Source of the DNA: Sphaerochaeta sp. UBA5849
GTDB lineage: Bacteria; Spirochaetota; Spirochaetia; Sphaerochaetales; Sphaerochaetaceae
Assembly: GCA_002432715.1 (NCBI GenBank)
Contig: DJGJ01000047.1
Span: 1-24,134, forward strand
Reading direction: 5' to 3'
DNA: 24,134 bases
Made by a program: the position numbers and the translations under genes. Shown in pieces: positions 22,114-24,134 of this stretch. The notes beneath the pieces are model-generated. The model saw only the letters and a list, made by a program, of their open reading frames with translations. It had not been told where the DNA came from and did not search any database. Each line of letters opens with the position of its first letter. The stretch's first letter is position 1.

Positions 22114-23142
22114 ATGATCAAAAAAGAAACAATACCCACGTATGCGCCAGGCATCCTGCTTGCCGCTGTAATCGCAGCTGCCGCAAAATGGATTGAAGGA
22201 TTGATGCCTCAAGGCATCAGTGCCTCAGTAATCGCACTGTTCATCGGCATGATGATTCATACGATTAAAAAGCCGGATCCTGTGTATCAAAAGGGAATCG
22301 TATTCACTTCCAAGAAACTGCTGAAGTTCGCCATCATCCTCCTTGGGGCAAGCTTGAACATCACCACCATCATGCAGGTGGGCAGAATCTCGCTTTTTGT
22401 CATGGTCTTTACCCTGGCAACCTGCTTCGGAGTCGGCTATGTTGTCGGAAAGGCATTGCATTTGAATTGGAAAATGTCGAACCTGATCTCAGCAGGCACC
22501 GGCATCTGCGGAGGGTCGGCCATTGCAGCCATCGCCCCGGTCATTGAAGCAGAGGATCGCGACATTGCATTCGCCATGAGTGCGACCTTCATCTTTGACA
22601 TGCTTATGATCGTCGCCTTCCCCTTGCTCGGCGTCTGGTTGGGCATGAGTGATACAGCCTACGGGCTTTGGGCCGGCACTGCAGTCAACGACACCTCCTC
22701 GGTGGTCGCCGCCGGTTACGGGTTCAGCGAGCAAGCAGGGGATTTTGCCGTGATGGTCAAACTTACGCGCACCCTTGCCATCATTCCCACCGTGCTCATC
22801 TTCAGCGGCGTTCAATTCCATCAAACCCGCAAAGCTGCTGGAGCACAAAGGACGGCAGTGAAGGTGCCGTCCATCATCCCCTACTTCATCGGCCTTTTTT
22901 TGGTCATGGCCTGCCTGAACAGTTTCGGACTTATTCCGGTCTCTTTGGCAGCAGCTTTGAAGCACATCAGCAAATTCTGCATGATCACAGCCCTGGCGGC
23001 CATCGGCTTGAACACCAGTTTGGATGATATGAAACAAGGAGGAGCAGCCCCGATGCTCCACGGCTTCATCATCTCGCTGTTGGTTGTCCTGGTAGCCTTC
23101 CTGGCCATACGCATGCAGATTTCAGCAGGTGTTCTGGTTTGA
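22114..23142 (+). CDS. YeiH-family putative sulfate exporter
   Basis: A 342-residue inner-membrane protein with about ten hydrophobic segments of the UPF0324/YeiH (putative sulfate exporter) family. Conserved family stretches are LLKFAIILLGASLNI (69-83), SAGTGICGGSAIAAIAPVI (~130-150) and GTAVNDTSSVVAAGYGFS (~190-210). Proteins of this family sit next to LysR regulators and may export sulfate, sulfite or related acids; transport itself is not shown for this one. Start at 22114 because GAGGAAG precedes it; the upstream in-frame ATG at 22084 has no ribosome site. Ends 2 bp from the stop of the convergent pectinesterase gene with no visible terminator between them. Confidence 0.9.
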   Translation: MIKKETIPTYAPGILLAAVIAAAAKWIEGLMPQGISASVIALFIGMMIHTIKKPDPVYQKGIVFTSKKLLKFAIILLGASLNITTIMQVGRISLFVMVFTLATCFGVGYVVGKALHLNWKMSNLISAGTGICGGSAIAAIAPVIEAEDRDIAFAMSATFIFDMLMIVAFPLLGVWLGMSDTAYGLWAGTAVNDTSSVVAAGYGFSEQAGDFAVMVKLTRTLAIIPTVLIFSGVQFHQTRKAAGAQRTAVKVPSIIPYFIGLFLVMACLNSFGLIPVSLAAALKHISKFCMITALAAIGLNTSLDDMKQGGAAPMLHGFIISLLVVLVAFLAIRMQISAGVLV

Positions 23143-23144
23143 CA

Positions 23145-24098
23145 CTAGACATTCCCATACGTACTTTGGTGGAAAATCTGACAGCGTTGCTCAACGGCAT
23201 CCAGTAGGGAAATTGCTTGAGCGTCGGAGAGTTCATAGGATGCATCGGTGCTTCTTTCATCCGAAAAGCGGCACCGGTGGCATCCAAGAAATCCTTCAGA
23301 CAATCCCTCATGGCCGGGCCAGTCGATTCTGAGCGAGGGATGGATGTGAAGGCCGAAAGTACATGACAAAAACAGTGCCTTGCCGTGCTCCCTCCATGGA
23401 CGCATCACATAGACCGAGCAAGGTTCAACACCATCGTTCGCGGTAAACGAGCAGTGATCGAAAACCAGACCGATATTTTTCTCACCTGTGGAAGGTGCTG
23501 TGACGAACCCCGCTTCACAGCTGTTGATTACACTATTTCTGAAGAGGGCGTCACCGCCGCCGAAGATGAAATCCACACCGCCTTGAATGAATCCATGGTC
23601 GAAGAACAGTGCGTTCTGTTTGCGTTTGGCAAAGCATCTCGGTCCATAAAAACCGTTCGGCTCGCGCTCCTTCTCTGGAAGCGGAGCGACGAACAACGTG
23701 TCTTGGCTTCCCAGCAGGCGGACCTTGGAGAGATGGGCGCAGTCGACATCGAGGTAGAGGGCTATGCCCTGTCCTGCCTCACTGCCCTTTCCCGCCCTGT
23801 TCTCTATGATGATATGCTCCATTTTCAGGAACTCTCCACTGAAAAAGGCTGTGTAGGAGCGGAAGGTCCCGCGCTTGGGCATCGCATCGATCTTCTGTTT
23901 CGCCCCGTCGGAATGGGTGATGATCACCTCTTTCCTACCTATCAGGTGCAAGCTGCGTTTATCGCTGAAAAGCTTTTCGTGATACACGCCCTCTTCAATG
24001 ATGATCGTGGTCTCCTGCTCATACGGAACGGCGTCCAAGGCTTCCTGGATGCTGCAGTAATGACCTTTGCCTGATGGGTCGACCGTTAATGTTACCAT
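23145..24098 (-). CDS. Pectinesterase-family protein (carbohydrate esterase 8), probably cytoplasmic
   Basis: A 317-residue right-handed beta-helix protein of the pectin methylesterase family, which removes methyl esters from galacturonan. Catalytic blocks in order: Q110 in AGQGIALYL, LLGSQDTLFV (Q132, D133), GGVDFIFG (D176) and MRPW (R233, W235). So both aspartates and the arginine of the active site are present. No signal peptide: it starts directly with the TVDPSGKGHYCSIQEALDAVP strand typical of the mature enzyme, so it should act inside the cell on imported oligogalacturonides. Starts at the ATG at 24098 with a weak AGGA upstream. Convergent with the yeiH-like gene. No other pectin gene is visible; upstream sequence is cut by the window end. 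Confidence 0.9.
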   Translation of the reverse strand: MVTLTVDPSGKGHYCSIQEALDAVPYEQETTIIIEEGVYHEKLFSDKRSLHLIGRKEVIITHSDGAKQKIDAMPKRGTFRSYTAFFSGEFLKMEHIIIENRAGKGSEAGQGIALYLDVDCAHLSKVRLLGSQDTLFVAPLPEKEREPNGFYGPRCFAKRKQNALFFDHGFIQGGVDFIFGGGDALFRNSVINSCEAGFVTAPSTGEKNIGLVFDHCSFTANDGVEPCSVYVMRPWREHGKALFLSCTFGLHIHPSLRIDWPGHEGLSEGFLGCHRCRFSDERSTDASYELSDAQAISLLDAVEQRCQIFHQSTYGNV

Positions 24099-24134
24099 AC
24101 GATTATCCTATACCAACTTCGACTATTCTGACAG

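Noticed and set aside
23385..24074. 229-codon plus-strand ORF opposite the pectinesterase
   Set aside because: Antisense shadow; no ribosome site and no domain.

Overview
This window reads as a stretch of chromosome from an anaerobic bacterium of moderate GC content, most likely a spirochaete close to Sphaerochaeta. That placement is an inference from the overall flavour of the proteins: a clostridial-type ferredoxin, a regulatory trio usually seen with Fe-hydrogenases, an ISTde1/IS1202-like transposase end, RarA with a C-terminal extension, and an Amt-PII fusion. No rRNA or marker gene in the window settles it. Nearly all DNA is protein coding, genes are tightly packed, and several start codons overlap the preceding stop as ATGA.

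Region by region. 1-830 is the 3' end of an insertion sequence (transposase C-terminus, a translationally coupled 61-codon ORF, and a perfect 24-bp tandem repeat). 1168-3489 (-) is topoisomerase III. Divergent from it at 3651-4453 is a two-gene redox unit: a small iron-sulfur protein and a membrane protein with two Cys clusters. A gene-poor stretch (4454-5185) precedes a 55-residue 2[4Fe-4S] ferredoxin with its own promoter and terminator. 5422-8372 is an operon: membrane protein, xseA, xseB, purU. Convergent to it are an ammonium transporter fused to a PII domain (8409-10097), an M29 aminopeptidase and an RluA-type pseudouridine synthase, all on the minus strand. 12223-14195 (+) is a CBS/histidine-kinase-ATPase protein, a DRTGG-like protein and a PHP phosphoesterase. 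Minus-strand Bax-inhibitor-1 and MATE genes follow. Then come a plus-strand lipoprotein coupled to rarA, five tRNA genes (His, Arg, Lys, Leu, Gly), a Fic protein, a divergent LysR/YeiH pair, and a pectinesterase-family protein at the right edge.

The most interesting points are these. (1) The Amt-PII fusion has valine where the E. coli uridylylated tyrosine lies, and its ~120-nt leader can form three hairpins. (2) The CBS-ATPase/DRTGG/PHP trio lies without hydrogenase genes, behind a promoter whose -35 is covered by a perfect dyad. (3) Several promoters place the -10 hexamer only about 6-8 nt before the start codon, which suggests leaderless mRNAs. (4) RarA carries a ~300-residue methyltransferase-like extension and is coupled to a lipoprotein gene. 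(5) Several perfect palindromes or dyads are not explained by genes. I found no CRISPR array, prophage or complete defence island. The individual families are mostly known; the novelty is in regulation and in how domains and genes are combined.
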